64,000 nucleotides of DNA from the NCBI RefSeq assembly GCF_003289955.1, contig NZ_QLZR01000001.1, positions 620,001 to 684,000 of the forward strand, written 5' to 3'. The stretch is from Planococcus halotolerans (GTDB taxonomy: Bacteria; Bacillota; Bacilli; Bacillales_A; Planococcaceae). Numbering within the stretch: the stretch's first letter is position 1; each line of letters begins with the position of its first letter. Below, piece after piece: positions 42,660-52,497 of this stretch. The notes below the pieces were generated by a model, which saw only the letters and a list, made by a program, of their open reading frames with translations, searched no databases and had not been told where the DNA came from. The translations under genes were made by a program, and so were the position numbers.

Positions 42660-43063
42660 ACGAGCACTCCCCTTCTTGTTGGATATTGTTTTTTCATAAA
42701 AAATCATTTACCGAAAGCGACAGCATCAGAACAATCAATAATAAGGATTTAATGTCCCACTTACAATGAGCTATGTCTCCAGCTATAAGTGCCCACTTTC
42801 TTTTCTTTCCAAACTTAACCGTTCTTTTTCCCTACCATTTCCTTCATACGGAAACTTAAACGCCAGCAACTATAAACCGATCAAATAAATTAAGTCCTCT
42901 TCTTTTACAGTATAATTTCCGAGGTAAAGAAGGTTAAAAGAATCAATTATTTTTTCTACATCTTCTTACAATTACAATTCTTCATAAAATAATAAAGAAG
43001 AAACATAAAGTTTCTTCCTTGGTGTTTAAAGATATATGAATAGCCGCCATTAAAATATGAAAG
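42660..43063. other. Intergenic region, mostly empty
   Basis: AT-rich. Holds a terminator for the gene at 43064 (hairpin AAGAAGAAACATAAAGTTTCTTCCTT near 42988-43020) and the promoter area of the gene ending at 42659. I see no gene or repeat. Confidence 0.6.
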
Positions 43064-43384
43064 TCAGTAAACTCTATTCACCTTGGAAAATTTGATTAAC
43101 CCAATCAACAGACAAATCATACTTACCGCCCAGATGCTTCCTGAGACACCAACTCGAAGCGATATTTCTTCGGAAGCCATGGGGTGATCCACATTAAAAG
43201 TAATGGCTCTAAACAAGAAATACAGAGCGACAGACAAAAGAAGAAAATGAGCAAGGACAGAAGCGTAAGCTAAATTATTATTTTTGCTTCGAATCCATAA
43301 AAATAAGGTCACCAGAATCATTAAGCCAACGACCAAAGAAAAACCGCCGATCAGCAACCCGTGCATTTCTTGTTCCATTGGCAT
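43064..43384 (-). CDS. Small integral membrane protein, unknown
   Basis: 106 residues with three helices (about 9-30, 38-62 and 79-98). GAGGAG precedes ATG 43384 by 10 nt. No family recognised. Confidence 0.65.
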   Translation of the reverse strand: MPMEQEMHGLLIGGFSLVVGLMILVTLFLWIRSKNNNLAYASVLAHFLLLSVALYFLFRAITFNVDHPMASEEISLRVGVSGSIWAVSMICLLIGLIKFSKVNRVY

Positions 43385-43442
43385 AAAAATCAGCTCCTCG
43401 TGAAAATCTCTTCTTTATCTTCAATTTTAGTATATTGTTAAA

Positions 43443-44123
43443 TCAACTCTCAAAAGGGTTTATTACCTTCCATCCCTTTCCTTCAAATAATTTGGTAAGC
43501 ATCCATAAATGATCGCCACCAACCAGCAAAAGAACTCGTTCTTCTGGTTTTTCAACGATGTCAAAAACGTTTTTCACAATCATTAATTCTCTTTCAACCC
43601 ACTTACTTAAAAAAGTATGGCCGATATTCTGCCCATTATGTACTACTGAAAGAAATGATAGATACATTTTTTCCAACTCAGCATTTTTTTCTTTATTATT
43701 CAGTTTCCGATAAGCTTCTATTAATGAAACGCCGGAACTAATAGAAGGGGTGCTGTAATTTTCGATTACCCGTAAAACAGCAGGATGATCCGTTTGAATC
43801 GATTGATTAAGTAAAATCATCTCTTCCTGAGTTAAGTGACCACTCCAGTTGATTGCAAAAATTTCCTTATGATTTAATTGGCTGGCTAACCTGAATCCTA
43901 TCTGTTCAATTTCATTCATTGAATATTCTTCAGGGTTCTTGGTGTAATCTACATTTAAATCCTTTTGTACACTTTTCTCCCATTCCACCGCAACCTTTGA
44001 GGGTTTTAATTCCGCCAGTAAATCAACCAGGTTCAATATTTCCATTTCCTTATTCGTCAACGTTTCCTCATGTTGAACAAAATGATATGTCCCTACTAAT
44101 ACTATTTCCGGTACTGATTCCAT
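43443..44123 (-). CDS. DUF5694-like (TraB/erythromycin-esterase-like fold) protein
   Basis: 226 residues, soluble. VPEIVLVGTYHFVQHEE and KPSKVAVEWEK near the N terminus and VLLLVGGDHLWMLTKLFE near the C terminus fit DUF5694 proteins, distant relatives of TraB/Tiki-type folds. Metal-dependent hydrolysis is possible but unproven. ATG 44123 with GGGAG upstream. Confidence 0.72.
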   Translation of the reverse strand: MESVPEIVLVGTYHFVQHEETLTNKEMEILNLVDLLAELKPSKVAVEWEKSVQKDLNVDYTKNPEEYSMNEIEQIGFRLASQLNHKEIFAINWSGHLTQEEMILLNQSIQTDHPAVLRVIENYSTPSISSGVSLIEAYRKLNNKEKNAELEKMYLSFLSVVHNGQNIGHTFLSKWVERELMIVKNVFDIVEKPEERVLLLVGGDHLWMLTKLFEGKGWKVINPFES

Positions 44124-44181
44124 TTCGCTTATCTCCCTTTTTCTGTCCAAAAAACAATTCTTACTTTCTTAAGCGTATTTA

Positions 44182-45195
44182 TTATATACAACCAACCAGA
44201 ACATCCCCAAACGCCCTTACGTCTTCCAGATAATCATACCCCGCCGGAGAGCCAAAACTGTTGAAAGCTCTGACAGCCACCAGATTATATTTCGGAATCA
44301 CAAGAAGCGTGACCCCTGTATAACCCAGTATTTGAAAGGAACCTTCCGGAACTGAATCCCCTATTTCGGTCTGTTTGGCAGGCATGTCTTTCACAAACCA
44401 TAAAAATCCGTTCTGTGGTAAATCCGCCTCCAACATTTTCGGACTTTGAACCGCAGTAGCCAGCTCGATGATGTCACTCGGGACAAGTTGTTCGCCGGCT
44501 GCGCGCCCCTTATTCAGGTGAAGCTCTCCCCATTTGGCCAGTTCCCTCACAGAAACGTACATATTCCGTTCATTGCCGGACACACTCGTGCCGTTGTACC
44601 AGCTTATATCGTCCGGATCTCTTATCACATCCACTAGATTTCCGTTCATTTCAGCATGCCAGCCTGTTTCAGTAAAATCTAATTTGCTGAAGACTTGTTC
44701 CGTCAGAATTTCTGCAATGCTCCTGCCAGTCGCATTTTCAATGACTTCAGTTAAAGTATCGATGCCGATTCCCCGGTATGCCCAACTTTCGCCAGACAGG
44801 AATTCCCTTTGAATTTCGCTGCCACTCTTTTTTAAGCCATGCGTATGAGTCAAAAGATGCCGAATCGTCACTCCCTTGAAGAGTTTAGCTTCGTCAGTCA
44901 GAACATATTCCGTCACCAAATCATCGATCGACCTGATAAATCCTTCATGGACAGCATATGCGGCGGCAAAACCGATATAGCATTTTCTTACTGAAGCAAT
45001 GTGAAATTGCGTCGTTTCTTGCACTCTTTTCGCATCCACTTCCTTCGAATGCATGCCCCAGTATTCTTCCACTGCAACTTCCCCATTCTGCATAATCAAA
45101 AGCGCAGAACCTGAGCAGTCTACCGCCTCTGCTGTATTTTTGACGTGATTGATTACCGGGGCAAATAACAAGTCTTTCTTCTGATCAATATGCAT
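44182..45195 (-). CDS. Serine hydrolase of the beta-lactamase/class C family
   Basis: 337 residues, no signal peptide. The SxxK motif is in FHIASVRKCYIGFAA, a Tyr-containing second motif follows in SWAYRGIGIDTLTEVI, and a GYTG segment near the end replaces KTG/HTG. It is more likely an esterase or peptidase than a resistance enzyme because it stays in the cytosol. ATG 45195. Confidence 0.88.
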   Translation of the reverse strand: MHIDQKKDLLFAPVINHVKNTAEAVDCSGSALLIMQNGEVAVEEYWGMHSKEVDAKRVQETTQFHIASVRKCYIGFAAAYAVHEGFIRSIDDLVTEYVLTDEAKLFKGVTIRHLLTHTHGLKKSGSEIQREFLSGESWAYRGIGIDTLTEVIENATGRSIAEILTEQVFSKLDFTETGWHAEMNGNLVDVIRDPDDISWYNGTSVSGNERNMYVSVRELAKWGELHLNKGRAAGEQLVPSDIIELATAVQSPKMLEADLPQNGFLWFVKDMPAKQTEIGDSVPEGSFQILGYTGVTLLVIPKYNLVAVRAFNSFGSPAGYDYLEDVRAFGDVLVGCI

Positions 45196-45262
45196 AATTC
45201 ACCCGTCTCTTATTTATTCAAAGTACACCGATTCTTTCAAATGAATTGGCCATTAATCTTCT

Positions 45263-46693
45263 CTAATAAGCTTTCGCCCAATACACCAATTCCTCAGCAG
45301 CTTTTCCGCAATAAACACAAGCATCCGAAACCGCTTCTTCCTCAAACGGGATACATCGTGCTGTGGCTTGTGTCTGCTCTTTTATCAAATCTTCACAGGT
45401 CTGGGCACCGCACCACATTGCCTTGATAAATCCGCCGCCATCCAGGAGCTGCTCTTTAAAATCTCCCATATTGAATGCTACGTTTGTATTATTCACCCGA
45501 TGTTCCAACGCTTTTGCAAAAATAGACTGTTGAATCTCTTGCAACAAGCTTTGTATTCTTTTATCAATCTCATGATTTTGAACACAGATCTTTTCACCGG
45601 TATCTCTTCTGACCAGAACAACTTGCTGATTTTCAATATCTTTTGGTCCGATTTCCAGGCGAATCGGAATACCCTTCATTTCGGACTCATTGAATTTCCA
45701 GCCCGGCTTTTTATCACTTGCATCAATGTTAATTCTTACAGACGTTTTTAATGAGTTTCGAAGTGCATAGGCGGCATCAAGAACACCTTCCTTATGCTGG
45801 GCAATCGGCACAATCAGCACTTGAATCGGTGCTATCGCCGGAGGCAGCACCAAGCCTTTATCATCGCCGTGCACCATAATCATCGCCCCGATGATTCTTG
45901 TCGTGAACCCCCAAGAGGTTTGGTGGACCGGCTGCAGCTTCCCTGTCCGGTTCAGGAATTCAATACCGAACGTTTCCGCGAATCCGGTCCCCAGATTGTG
46001 AGAGGTTCCGGATTGAAGCGCTTTTCCATCGTGCATTAAACTTTCAATTGTGTATGTGTACTTGGCTCCTGCGAACTTCTCTTTTTCAGTTTTACGCCCT
46101 TTTACCACTGGAATCGCCAACACCCTTTCACAAATATCGGCATAAATTCCCAGCATTTGTGTTGTTTCAGCGTCTGCCTCTTCTTCTGTTTCATGGCATG
46201 TATGCCCTTCCTGCCACAAAAACTCTAAAGTCCGTAAAAATGGTCTTGTGGTTTTTTCCCAACGGACAACATTTGCCCATTGATTATATAGCTTTGGTAA
46301 GTCCCGATATGAATGAATTATATTTTTATAGTGTTCGGCGAATAATACTTCTGAAGTCGGCCGAATACATAATCGTTCGGCCAGTTTTTCGTCCCCTCCG
46401 TGTGTTACCCAAGCCACTTCAGGAGCAAATCCTTCGATATGGTCTTTTTCCTTTTGGAGCAGGCTTTCAGGAATCAGTAGGGGCATATAAACATTCTCGT
46501 GACCCGTTCGTTTGATTTCTTCATCAAGTGCGGCCTTGATATTCTCCCAAATCGCATAACCGTAGGGACGAATGATCATGGATCCCCTTACGCTTGAGTA
46601 ATCGATCAGTTCCGCCTTTGTTACCACATCCGTATACCACTGGGCAAAATCTGCATCCATATTCGTAATCTTTTCAACCATTTGTTTAGACAT
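45263..46693 (-). CDS. proS: Proline--tRNA ligase, type 3 (archaeal/eukaryal-like ProRS)
   Basis: 476 residues. Class II motifs are visible: motif 1 around [21 protein letters not shown], motif 2 [21 protein letters not shown], motif 3 [23 protein letters not shown]-terminal zinc-like Cys set is present ([30 protein letters not shown]). There is no editing insertion, so it is not the bacterial type. The ATG at 46693 has AAGGAG at correct spacing. It overlaps the GNAT gene and is controlled by the T-box leader at 47300-47590. In B. cereus-group genomes such an enzyme is a second, T-box-controlled ProRS. Confidence 0.95.
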   Translation of the reverse strand: MSKQMVEKITNMDADFAQWYTDVVTKAELIDYSSVRGSMIIRPYGYAIWENIKAALDEEIKRTGHENVYMPLLIPESLLQKEKDHIEGFAPEVAWVTHGGDEKLAERLCIRPTSEVLFAEHYKNIIHSYRDLPKLYNQWANVVRWEKTTRPFLRTLEFLWQEGHTCHETEEEADAETTQMLGIYADICERVLAIPVVKGRKTEKEKFAGAKYTYTIESLMHDGKALQSGTSHNLGTGFAETFGIEFLNRTGKLQPVHQTSWGFTTRIIGAMIMVHGDDKGLVLPPAIAPIQVLIVPIAQHKEGVLDAAYALRNSLKTSVRINIDASDKKPGWKFNESEMKGIPIRLEIGPKDIENQQVVLVRRDTGEKICVQNHEIDKRIQSLLQEIQQSIFAKALEHRVNNTNVAFNMGDFKEQLLDGGGFIKAMWCGAQTCEDLIKEQTQATARCIPFEEEAVSDACVYCGKAAEELVYWAKAY

Positions 46694-47279
46694 GTTCATT
46701 CTCCTTCACAAATTGATGGGAAATCTGCTTCCATTCTTTTTCTTTTGTATATGATAGAAATTTCTCTTTGCTAAAAACATTTAAAACGCAAGGCTGCTTC
46801 TCCTTTTTCTCCAACGCCTTGTGCTCTTCCGGGAATTCCGATTCTACATGGAGGCGAATGAACGGCAACTTTTCCTGCGCTTTTTGAGAACGGATATTCA
46901 CTGCTCTTGCCCCAGCAAAAACATAATCCAGATCCATTTCTTCAAATGCAATCTGCAGCATAGCCAGCTTGGAAGCTTCGTTAAAGCCTTGACCCCAGTA
47001 TTCATAACCAATCCATGTACCGATGTGACAAGACTTCTTTTGACGATCAATAAACATTAAATCAGTAAGACCGACCAGCCTGTCATTTTCATCAAGAATA
47101 ATCCGGGGAACAGTCCTGCCTATTTGTTCTTCAGAAAGCACCCTCTGGATGAAGTATTTAGTATCTTCCACGGTACCATCCGGTAAACCCAGCGCATCTT
47201 TCACTTGAGGAACAGAAGAAAGCCGATAAATTTCATGACAGTATTCTTCCCGATGGTTCACTAACTTGATTCTTTTCAT
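46686..47279 (-). CDS. GNAT family acetyltransferase in the T-box/proS operon
   Basis: 197 residues. [20 protein letters not shown] is motif A and [21 protein letters not shown] the closing motif. The ATG at 47279 follows GGAG. It is the first gene behind the T-box leader and overlaps proS by 8 nt, so its expression must follow proline-tRNA charging. Its substrate is unknown. Confidence 0.88.
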   Translation of the reverse strand: MKRIKLVNHREEYCHEIYRLSSVPQVKDALGLPDGTVEDTKYFIQRVLSEEQIGRTVPRIILDENDRLVGLTDLMFIDRQKKSCHIGTWIGYEYWGQGFNEASKLAMLQIAFEEMDLDYVFAGARAVNIRSQKAQEKLPFIRLHVESEFPEEHKALEKKEKQPCVLNVFSKEKFLSYTKEKEWKQISHQFVKENEHV

Positions 47280-47299
47280 CTTTTCCACTCCATTCCACT

Positions 47300-47590
47300 G
47301 CTCAAGTGTTTTCCTTAAAAATAAAAAAGCCCTGCTTCAAACAAAGGGACCCCTGGAGGTGGTACCACCCTTATTTAAAGCAAAGCTTTACTCTCTGAAT
47401 CGATAACGGGATAACCCGCTGTATTTTTGAATACAGGTTATGAAAGGCAGGTTCGATAAACGGCCTTTGGATATCTCCCAGCTTTCGATATCTTCTCTGG
47501 AAAAGTCCTGTTTATTTACTGGTCCTTAAAATTTCCAATAATTCGGTATTTAGATTTTATCCAGATTAATCGAAATAACAGAATAAGTCA
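47300..47590 (-). ncRNA. T-box riboswitch upstream of GNAT-proS
   Basis: On the minus strand a Stem I-like region (about 47530-47435) is followed by the T-box word AGGGTGGTACCACCT (47357-47371). A terminator comes next (GTCCCT...AGGGC then TTTTTT, about 47350-47322). A GAACCTG segment at 47448-47454 would place CCT, a proline codon, as specifier. That agrees with the ProRS gene downstream. Uncharged tRNA-Pro should allow read-through. Confidence 0.88.
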
Positions 47591-47615
47591 ATAAGCTTTC
47601 TTTTCAACTATAAAA

Positions 47616-48467
47616 TCAACTTTGAGACTTTATAATCCGGTCATTCACAAATGCTTTTATAAAAAATAATTCATTTTCATTCGGTTCTCTTTTGTTTTGT
47701 GCCTTGAAACTTTCCTCAGCCTTTTGAAGTGATGCAGATTTCACTGCCGCACTTGCTGCAATCAGCTCTTTCCAATAAAGGTCCATTTCCTCTAAATCGC
47801 AAATGGATTCATGGCCAAGAACGAACCATTCAGCATCGAATTTTTGAATGTCCCGAATCATCGGCATCAACAAGGATTGCTTGAAGTAAAATAAACCATT
47901 TGTCGTTGTGCCATATGCGCAATCACCCAAAAAGAGTACTTTTTCGTCAGGAATATAGACAATTGTTGAGTCGGTTGTATGTGTGCTTTCAACTGTTTCA
48001 ATGACACATTTTTTATTCCCTAAATCGATAACTAATGATTTATCAAATATTAAGTCTGGAGTTCTCAACTTAAAATTGTCCCTATCAGGCATATCTTCTT
48101 GCAGAATCTCCATACATTGGGGACTCATCTGTTTATCCGACACACGCTTTTGAAGTGAAAGGTCATCGTACGAGAAATTCAGCCATCTCTGTAACAGATC
48201 GTTTGTTTGATGGTTGACGATAATCGTTGCATCAAACTCATTCATGCCCATAAAATGATCCCAATGCGCATGTGTGATGACTGCGTATTCGACCCGGGGC
48301 AGGTTCAGCTTTTCGATTTCCTGTAAGAATTCTTCAGCGTGCCGGGGGGAATTGCCTGCATCAATTATAAGACTGGAATGGTCGCCACTTACCAACCCTA
48401 ATGCTGGCCGTCCCTTATCTTCCTGATCGGATAAATAATAAGTTTTATCACTGATTTTATTTAACAT
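47616..48467 (-). CDS. MBL-fold metallo-hydrolase
   Basis: 283 residues. HAHWDH zinc motif (AVITHAHWDHFMGM), later Asp/His ligands (STHTTDSTIVYIPDEKVLFLGDCAY, FVLGHESICDL). Substrate unknown. GGAGAGAG precedes ATG 48467. Stands alone. Confidence 0.92.
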   Translation of the reverse strand: MLNKISDKTYYLSDQEDKGRPALGLVSGDHSSLIIDAGNSPRHAEEFLQEIEKLNLPRVEYAVITHAHWDHFMGMNEFDATIIVNHQTNDLLQRWLNFSYDDLSLQKRVSDKQMSPQCMEILQEDMPDRDNFKLRTPDLIFDKSLVIDLGNKKCVIETVESTHTTDSTIVYIPDEKVLFLGDCAYGTTTNGLFYFKQSLLMPMIRDIQKFDAEWFVLGHESICDLEEMDLYWKELIAASAAVKSASLQKAEESFKAQNKREPNENELFFIKAFVNDRIIKSQS

Positions 48468-48631
48468 TTTCTCTCTCCTTTATATCTGATATCCATTCAT
48501 TGAAAGAGAAAATCCACTTTCTTATTTTATGATTTTCTCAGATTAGCTTTTCACCATTGACGTATACCTCCTTAATCTATGCGAAGCAGTATTTCATATA
48601 GAATTAGCAATAATCCTTCATTCACTGATCT

Positions 48632-49228
48632 TTAAGGCTTCGCCCATATCAAATAGACATTCCCCGCCAGATAGCGCTCTTCTCTGGCAAAGTTCAGCTT
48701 GGAACTTTTAACCAGCCCACTGATGTCGCGATTTGCGTGGCACCCCACCATTTTCACTGCCAGCGGATCCAGGGATTTCTGCAGCCATGACAGAGGTTTA
48801 TTGGAACTGATGCCGTGCTCAAGCAGCAGTATTTTCCCTTCTGGCCTGCACCATTTTTGAAAGTTGTCCAAAACGGCGAGCGGGTTTTGATAACCGCATA
48901 AAGTTCCGGAAGAAACGATTACATCGAAACTGTTTTCAGGGAAATCGATCATCTCCACATCTTCTTGAATAAGTGTGGTTTTAAACGGATATTCTTTTGC
49001 AGCCTGACGAGCTCTTTTCAGCATTTCTTCGCTGAAGTCCACTCCGGTCAATTCGACATCCCTGTTGTATAGAGGGAAATTGAGCCCCACTCCAATTCCA
49101 ACCTCCAATACTTCGCCTTGTATATCCGTGAAAATTTTTTGCCGATATTTGAACGTCTTGTCATGTGTCCGGAGTTTATCGTACTTATTCGCTTGTTTAT
49201 CGAACTTCCTGCTCTGAGTATTTTGCAT
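48632..49228 (-). CDS. Class I SAM-dependent methyltransferase
   Basis: 198 residues. Motif I EVLEVGIGVGLNFPLY, motif II VELTGVDFSEEML, and DVIVSSGTLCGYQNPLAVLDN. Looks like the UbiE/Coq5-type small-molecule group. GGGAGAGG precedes ATG 49228. Substrate unknown. Confidence 0.9.
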   Translation of the reverse strand: MQNTQSRKFDKQANKYDKLRTHDKTFKYRQKIFTDIQGEVLEVGIGVGLNFPLYNRDVELTGVDFSEEMLKRARQAAKEYPFKTTLIQEDVEMIDFPENSFDVIVSSGTLCGYQNPLAVLDNFQKWCRPEGKILLLEHGISSNKPLSWLQKSLDPLAVKMVGCHANRDISGLVKSSKLNFAREERYLAGNVYLIWAKP

Positions 49229-49425
49229 ACTGTCCTCTCCCTTCCAGATGGAAAGATTGTGAAGAACGTACCTTATTGATTTTGAACTTGAATAAACTTC
49301 TTCCGTGCTTTTGATTTATATGTATTATAACCGAAATTTCAGTCAATTCCTGAAGAAATAACCTTTTAAAAGAGAGTTCCTTATATAGCAGTGCTTGATG
49401 CTTACGCGCTTTATTTTTTTAGTAA

Positions 49426-49460
49426 GCAAAAACACCCTGCAGGCTGCAAGGTGTTTCACT
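49426..49460 (-). terminator. Terminator after the MFS gene
   Basis: AACACCCTGCAGG / GCTGCAAGGTGTTT hairpin just after the stop at 49474. Confidence 0.7.
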
Positions 49461-49473
49461 TTCTTTATAATCA

Positions 49474-50697
49474 CTATCCTTCATAAGCTTCCTCTGCAGC
49501 AAAGCTTTCCTTCCGGTCCAAACGGTAGCTGGCAAATGCCAGTCCCGAAGCAATTAGCGCACATAATGCGCCGACCCAGGAAAGCTGGACGAGGCTGGCG
49601 TTCGCCACGACGTATCCCCCAAGCGTTGCTCCCAGCGCAATGCCGACATTAACTGCTACAGGCGTTAACGATGAGGCGAAATCTTTAGCTGCCGGAAAAT
49701 AGACTGTGGCCAAATTCATCAAATACAATTGAATGGTTGCGTTCATCGCATAGATCATCACGGCCATCAGCATGAGACTAATCAGTCCGGCATAAGTTGA
49801 CTCCATCGTAAAATACAAAGATCCTAAAATCACAGCTTGGACAATGAATACATAACGCAGTTTACTCACACCGTTATTGCTGGCAATTTTTCCAGCCAAT
49901 ACATTACTGAAGATGGAAAACGCTCCGTACGCCAGCAAAATCACACTCACAAAACTCGTGGGAATAGACAAACCTTCTTCCAATATCGGTGTGATATAAG
50001 TGTAGATCGTATACGTTCCTGCAATTGAAAATGTCGGGATAAAGAAAGCCAGAATCATACGCGGATTCGTCAGCAAACCTAGCTGTTCTTTTGCCGATGC
50101 TTTTTCCACTTTCAGTCCTTTTGGCAAAATAAAGATGCTCATGATCAAACTGATGACGCCCAACAGCGTCGTGAACCAGAAAGTCAGCTGCCAGTTGCCG
50201 AGCTGTCCGATGAGTGTCCCTAAAGGAACTCCGATAACATTAGAAATCGTGAAGCCCGCAAAAATCAGCGCAATGATTGCCCCTTTTTTGCTTTCCGGCA
50301 TGATGTCGGCAGCAATACTCATCGACAGCGCCACCAAAACGCCGCTTACAACCGCAGTTATGACCCGCGAAAAGATTAACAGTTCATAAGAACCGGATAA
50401 GGCACTGATCACATTTCCGATAATGAACAACGAAATCAGTATCAGCATCAACGGATATTTTGGAAAACGGCTGACGTAAGCCGTCATCACCGGCGTGCCG
50501 ATTGCATAGGCGATGGCGAAGCCGGATACCAGCGTGCCCGCTACTGCAAGGCTGATATTCAAATCGGAGGAAACTTCAGTTAAAAGGCCGACAATGACAA
50601 ATTCACTGGTACCCATGACGAACGTCAACAGCGTCAGTGTAAATGCCAATACTTTCTGTTTTGCAGTTAATATTTCTTTTTTTATACTTGTGGTCAT
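49474..50697 (-). CDS. MFS efflux transporter (DHA1 type)
   Basis: 407 residues with twelve helices. Motif A-like GTPVMTAYVSRFPKYPLM between TM2 and TM3, and the antiporter motif C region AGFTISNVIGVPLGTLIGQ in TM5. Substrate unknown; drug or sugar/arabinose efflux are usual. It follows an ArsR gene on the same strand and is probably derepressed with it. AGGAGTG precedes ATG 50697. Confidence 0.92.
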   Translation of the reverse strand: MTTSIKKEILTAKQKVLAFTLTLLTFVMGTSEFVIVGLLTEVSSDLNISLAVAGTLVSGFAIAYAIGTPVMTAYVSRFPKYPLMLILISLFIIGNVISALSGSYELLIFSRVITAVVSGVLVALSMSIAADIMPESKKGAIIALIFAGFTISNVIGVPLGTLIGQLGNWQLTFWFTTLLGVISLIMSIFILPKGLKVEKASAKEQLGLLTNPRMILAFFIPTFSIAGTYTIYTYITPILEEGLSIPTSFVSVILLAYGAFSIFSNVLAGKIASNNGVSKLRYVFIVQAVILGSLYFTMESTYAGLISLMLMAVMIYAMNATIQLYLMNLATVYFPAAKDFASSLTPVAVNVGIALGATLGGYVVANASLVQLSWVGALCALIASGLAFASYRLDRKESFAAEEAYEG

Positions 50698-50764
50698 GAA
50701 AAATTCACTCCTGGTTGCTGTTTTTACTTAATACGAATGAATCGTTCCATTCCCATTGAAAGCA

Positions 50765-50812
50765 TGTTTTGAATATAGATATATCTAAAAATGTCGATAT
50801 GACAAATTAAAA
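50765..50812 (-). promoter_or_regulatory. Possible second ArsR operator before the MFS gene
   Basis: Contains TAGATATATCTA, a perfect palindrome, and TGTCGATATGACA, which shares TCGATATG with the operator at 51165. Weak evidence. Confidence 0.35.
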
Positions 50813-50829
50813 AAAGACATAGCGATGTC

Positions 50830-51153
50830 TCAGATTTCTTCGTTGATGAATTTCGTGATTTTCGCCAATGTCTCTTCATTTCGTCTGTAATAAGTCCATT
50901 GTCCATAACGCACCGCTTCCAGCAAACCTGCTTTTTGCATGAGCGACAGATAATGGGAAACGGTAGATTGCGATAAATTCACTTTTTCTTGAATATCTCC
51001 TACACAGACGCCACCTTCTATACTTACCTCCTTAGGCAAATGCGCTTGCTGTGCTGGAAAATTCTTCTCCGGTTCTCTCAGCCACCTTAAAATATTTAGA
51101 CGGGTTTCATTTGATAAAGCTTTGAAAATATCTAATACATTTAAATTATCCAT
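50830..51153 (-). CDS. ArsR-family winged-helix regulator
   Basis: 107 residues. Helix-turn-helix LSQSTVSHYLSLMQKAGLLEAVRYGQWTYYRRNEE, with the ArsR start IFKALSNETRLNILRWL. There is no metal CxC in the recognition helix; a Cys in GVCVGDIQ is the only one, so a non-metal signal is likely. It lies 5' of the MFS gene on the same strand, with a perfect palindrome 12 nt before its ATG. Confidence 0.92.
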   Translation of the reverse strand: MDNLNVLDIFKALSNETRLNILRWLREPEKNFPAQQAHLPKEVSIEGGVCVGDIQEKVNLSQSTVSHYLSLMQKAGLLEAVRYGQWTYYRRNEETLAKITKFINEEI

Positions 51154-51164
51154 GCAGACATCTT

Positions 51165-51184
51165 ATATCGAATTAATTCGATAT
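51165..51184. promoter_or_regulatory. ArsR operator palindrome
   Basis: ATATCGAATTAATTCGATAT is a perfect 20-bp inverted repeat just before the arsR-type gene. It fits an autorepressor site. Confidence 0.8.
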
Positions 51185-51382
51185 GTCAATTTGTCTGTTT
51201 CTTATACTTCCACTTACTTTTAATACGATTCTCTAAATGCTGTTGTTCATCACTTTATATCGCCGTTTTCTATATCCAACTTGCTTATCTTATTCATCTG
51301 CGTAATGATTAATGGGACATGTGTCCTTTTCGTACCGTTTCTGCCCCTGTAAATTAGGAGTATAGAAAGGTGCGTGCATTTT

Positions 51383-51808
51383 ATGAAAGGGATCCTATTT
51401 GCGCTGCTCGGCGGATTTTTTCTGACATTCCAAAGCGTGGCAAATGCGACGATCAGCAATCAAATCGGCTCATGGCAAGCGGCTACAATGACCCAGCTGA
51501 CCGGCTTTGTGCTGGCAATTTTCATTGTATTAGTCATCAGAGACCGGTCATATCGCCAACTTCCACAGGTTTCACCTTTATATGCGTCCGGCGGCATGCT
51601 GGCAGCGATTGTGCTGTTCAGCAATATGACTGCGGTCCATATAATGGGGGTAACGCTGACCATCGCTATTTTCCTGATTGCCCAGCTTGTTCTGGCAATT
51701 GCCATCGATGGCAGAGGATGGTTTGATATGTCACAAAAGAGAATTGGAAAGACTCAAATTGTCGGCGTGCTGATGATGATTGCAGGCGTCATTATTTTGA
51801 AAATGTAG
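51383..51808 (+). CDS. YdcZ/DUF606-type DMT transporter half, copy 1
   Basis: 141 residues with four to five helices (GILFALLGGFFLTFQSVANATIS start, GVLMMIAGVIILKM end), matching PF04657-type small transporters. The ATG at 51383 follows AAAGGTG. First of a plus-strand trio with a Crp-type regulator and a second half-transporter, so the two halves may form a heterodimer. Confidence 0.88.
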   Translation: MKGILFALLGGFFLTFQSVANATISNQIGSWQAATMTQLTGFVLAIFIVLVIRDRSYRQLPQVSPLYASGGMLAAIVLFSNMTAVHIMGVTLTIAIFLIAQLVLAIAIDGRGWFDMSQKRIGKTQIVGVLMMIAGVIILKM

Positions 51809-51820
51809 GAGTGAAGAAGA

Positions 51821-52486
51821 ATGGACAGGCGCATTGCGGATTATCTTCAGCAGTTTGAACTTTTGGATTTATTTCCTGAATATGTCCGGGAAGAGATGTT
51901 TGTCGCCACCTACAGCAGCGGTGAACGCTTGTTTTCACAAAGCGACGAAGCGGACACGCTCTATCTGCTGGTCAAAGGGAAATTGAAAATTTCTATACTG
52001 TCGCCAGAAGGAAAGCGGCTGATTCTGGCATTCAAGTCACAATTCGATATTGTAGGCGATGTTGAATACGTACGAGAATGTCCGTTCATCAATACGGTGG
52101 AAGCCGTAACAGATATTGTGGTCATCGGCATATCATACGATGCACTGCGCAAACATATGGCGGATAATGCAGCGTGGCTGCAATTTCTACTCCAGACCAT
52201 CACGACAAAGTTTGAAACAAAAACGCGGGCGATGAACTTCAACCTGCTTTATACAGTCGATGTCCGCGCGGCAAGTTACCTGCTGTCGATGACTCCGACC
52301 CAGCCGATGCTTGGATCCACTTCGCTCATCGATATGGCGGATTTAATCGGCACCAGCTACCGCCATTTGAACCGCGTCCTCCAGCAATTTGAACAAGCTG
52401 GATGGATTGTGAAAAAACGCGGCAAAATCACTTTGCTCGACCGCGATGCCCTTTTGGAGCAGGCGGGACAAAATATATACGAATAG
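51821..52486 (+). CDS. Crp/Fnr-family transcriptional regulator
   Basis: 221 residues. The cNMP-binding-type beta roll (YSSGERLFSQSDEADTLYLLVKGKLKIS) and helix-turn-helix SLIDMADLIGTSYRHLNRVLQQFEQAGWI are clear. No Cys cluster for iron-sulfur sensing. It sits between two YdcZ genes with gaps of 12 and 11 nt and should control this operon. Confidence 0.92.
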   Translation: MDRRIADYLQQFELLDLFPEYVREEMFVATYSSGERLFSQSDEADTLYLLVKGKLKISILSPEGKRLILAFKSQFDIVGDVEYVRECPFINTVEAVTDIVVIGISYDALRKHMADNAAWLQFLLQTITTKFETKTRAMNFNLLYTVDVRAASYLLSMTPTQPMLGSTSLIDMADLIGTSYRHLNRVLQQFEQAGWIVKKRGKITLLDRDALLEQAGQNIYE

Positions 52487-52497
52487 GAGGGATCCAA

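Noticed and set aside
44182..45195. Beta-lactamase resistance gene
   Set aside because: No signal peptide and a GYTG segment in place of KTG; a cytosolic esterase-like enzyme is more likely.
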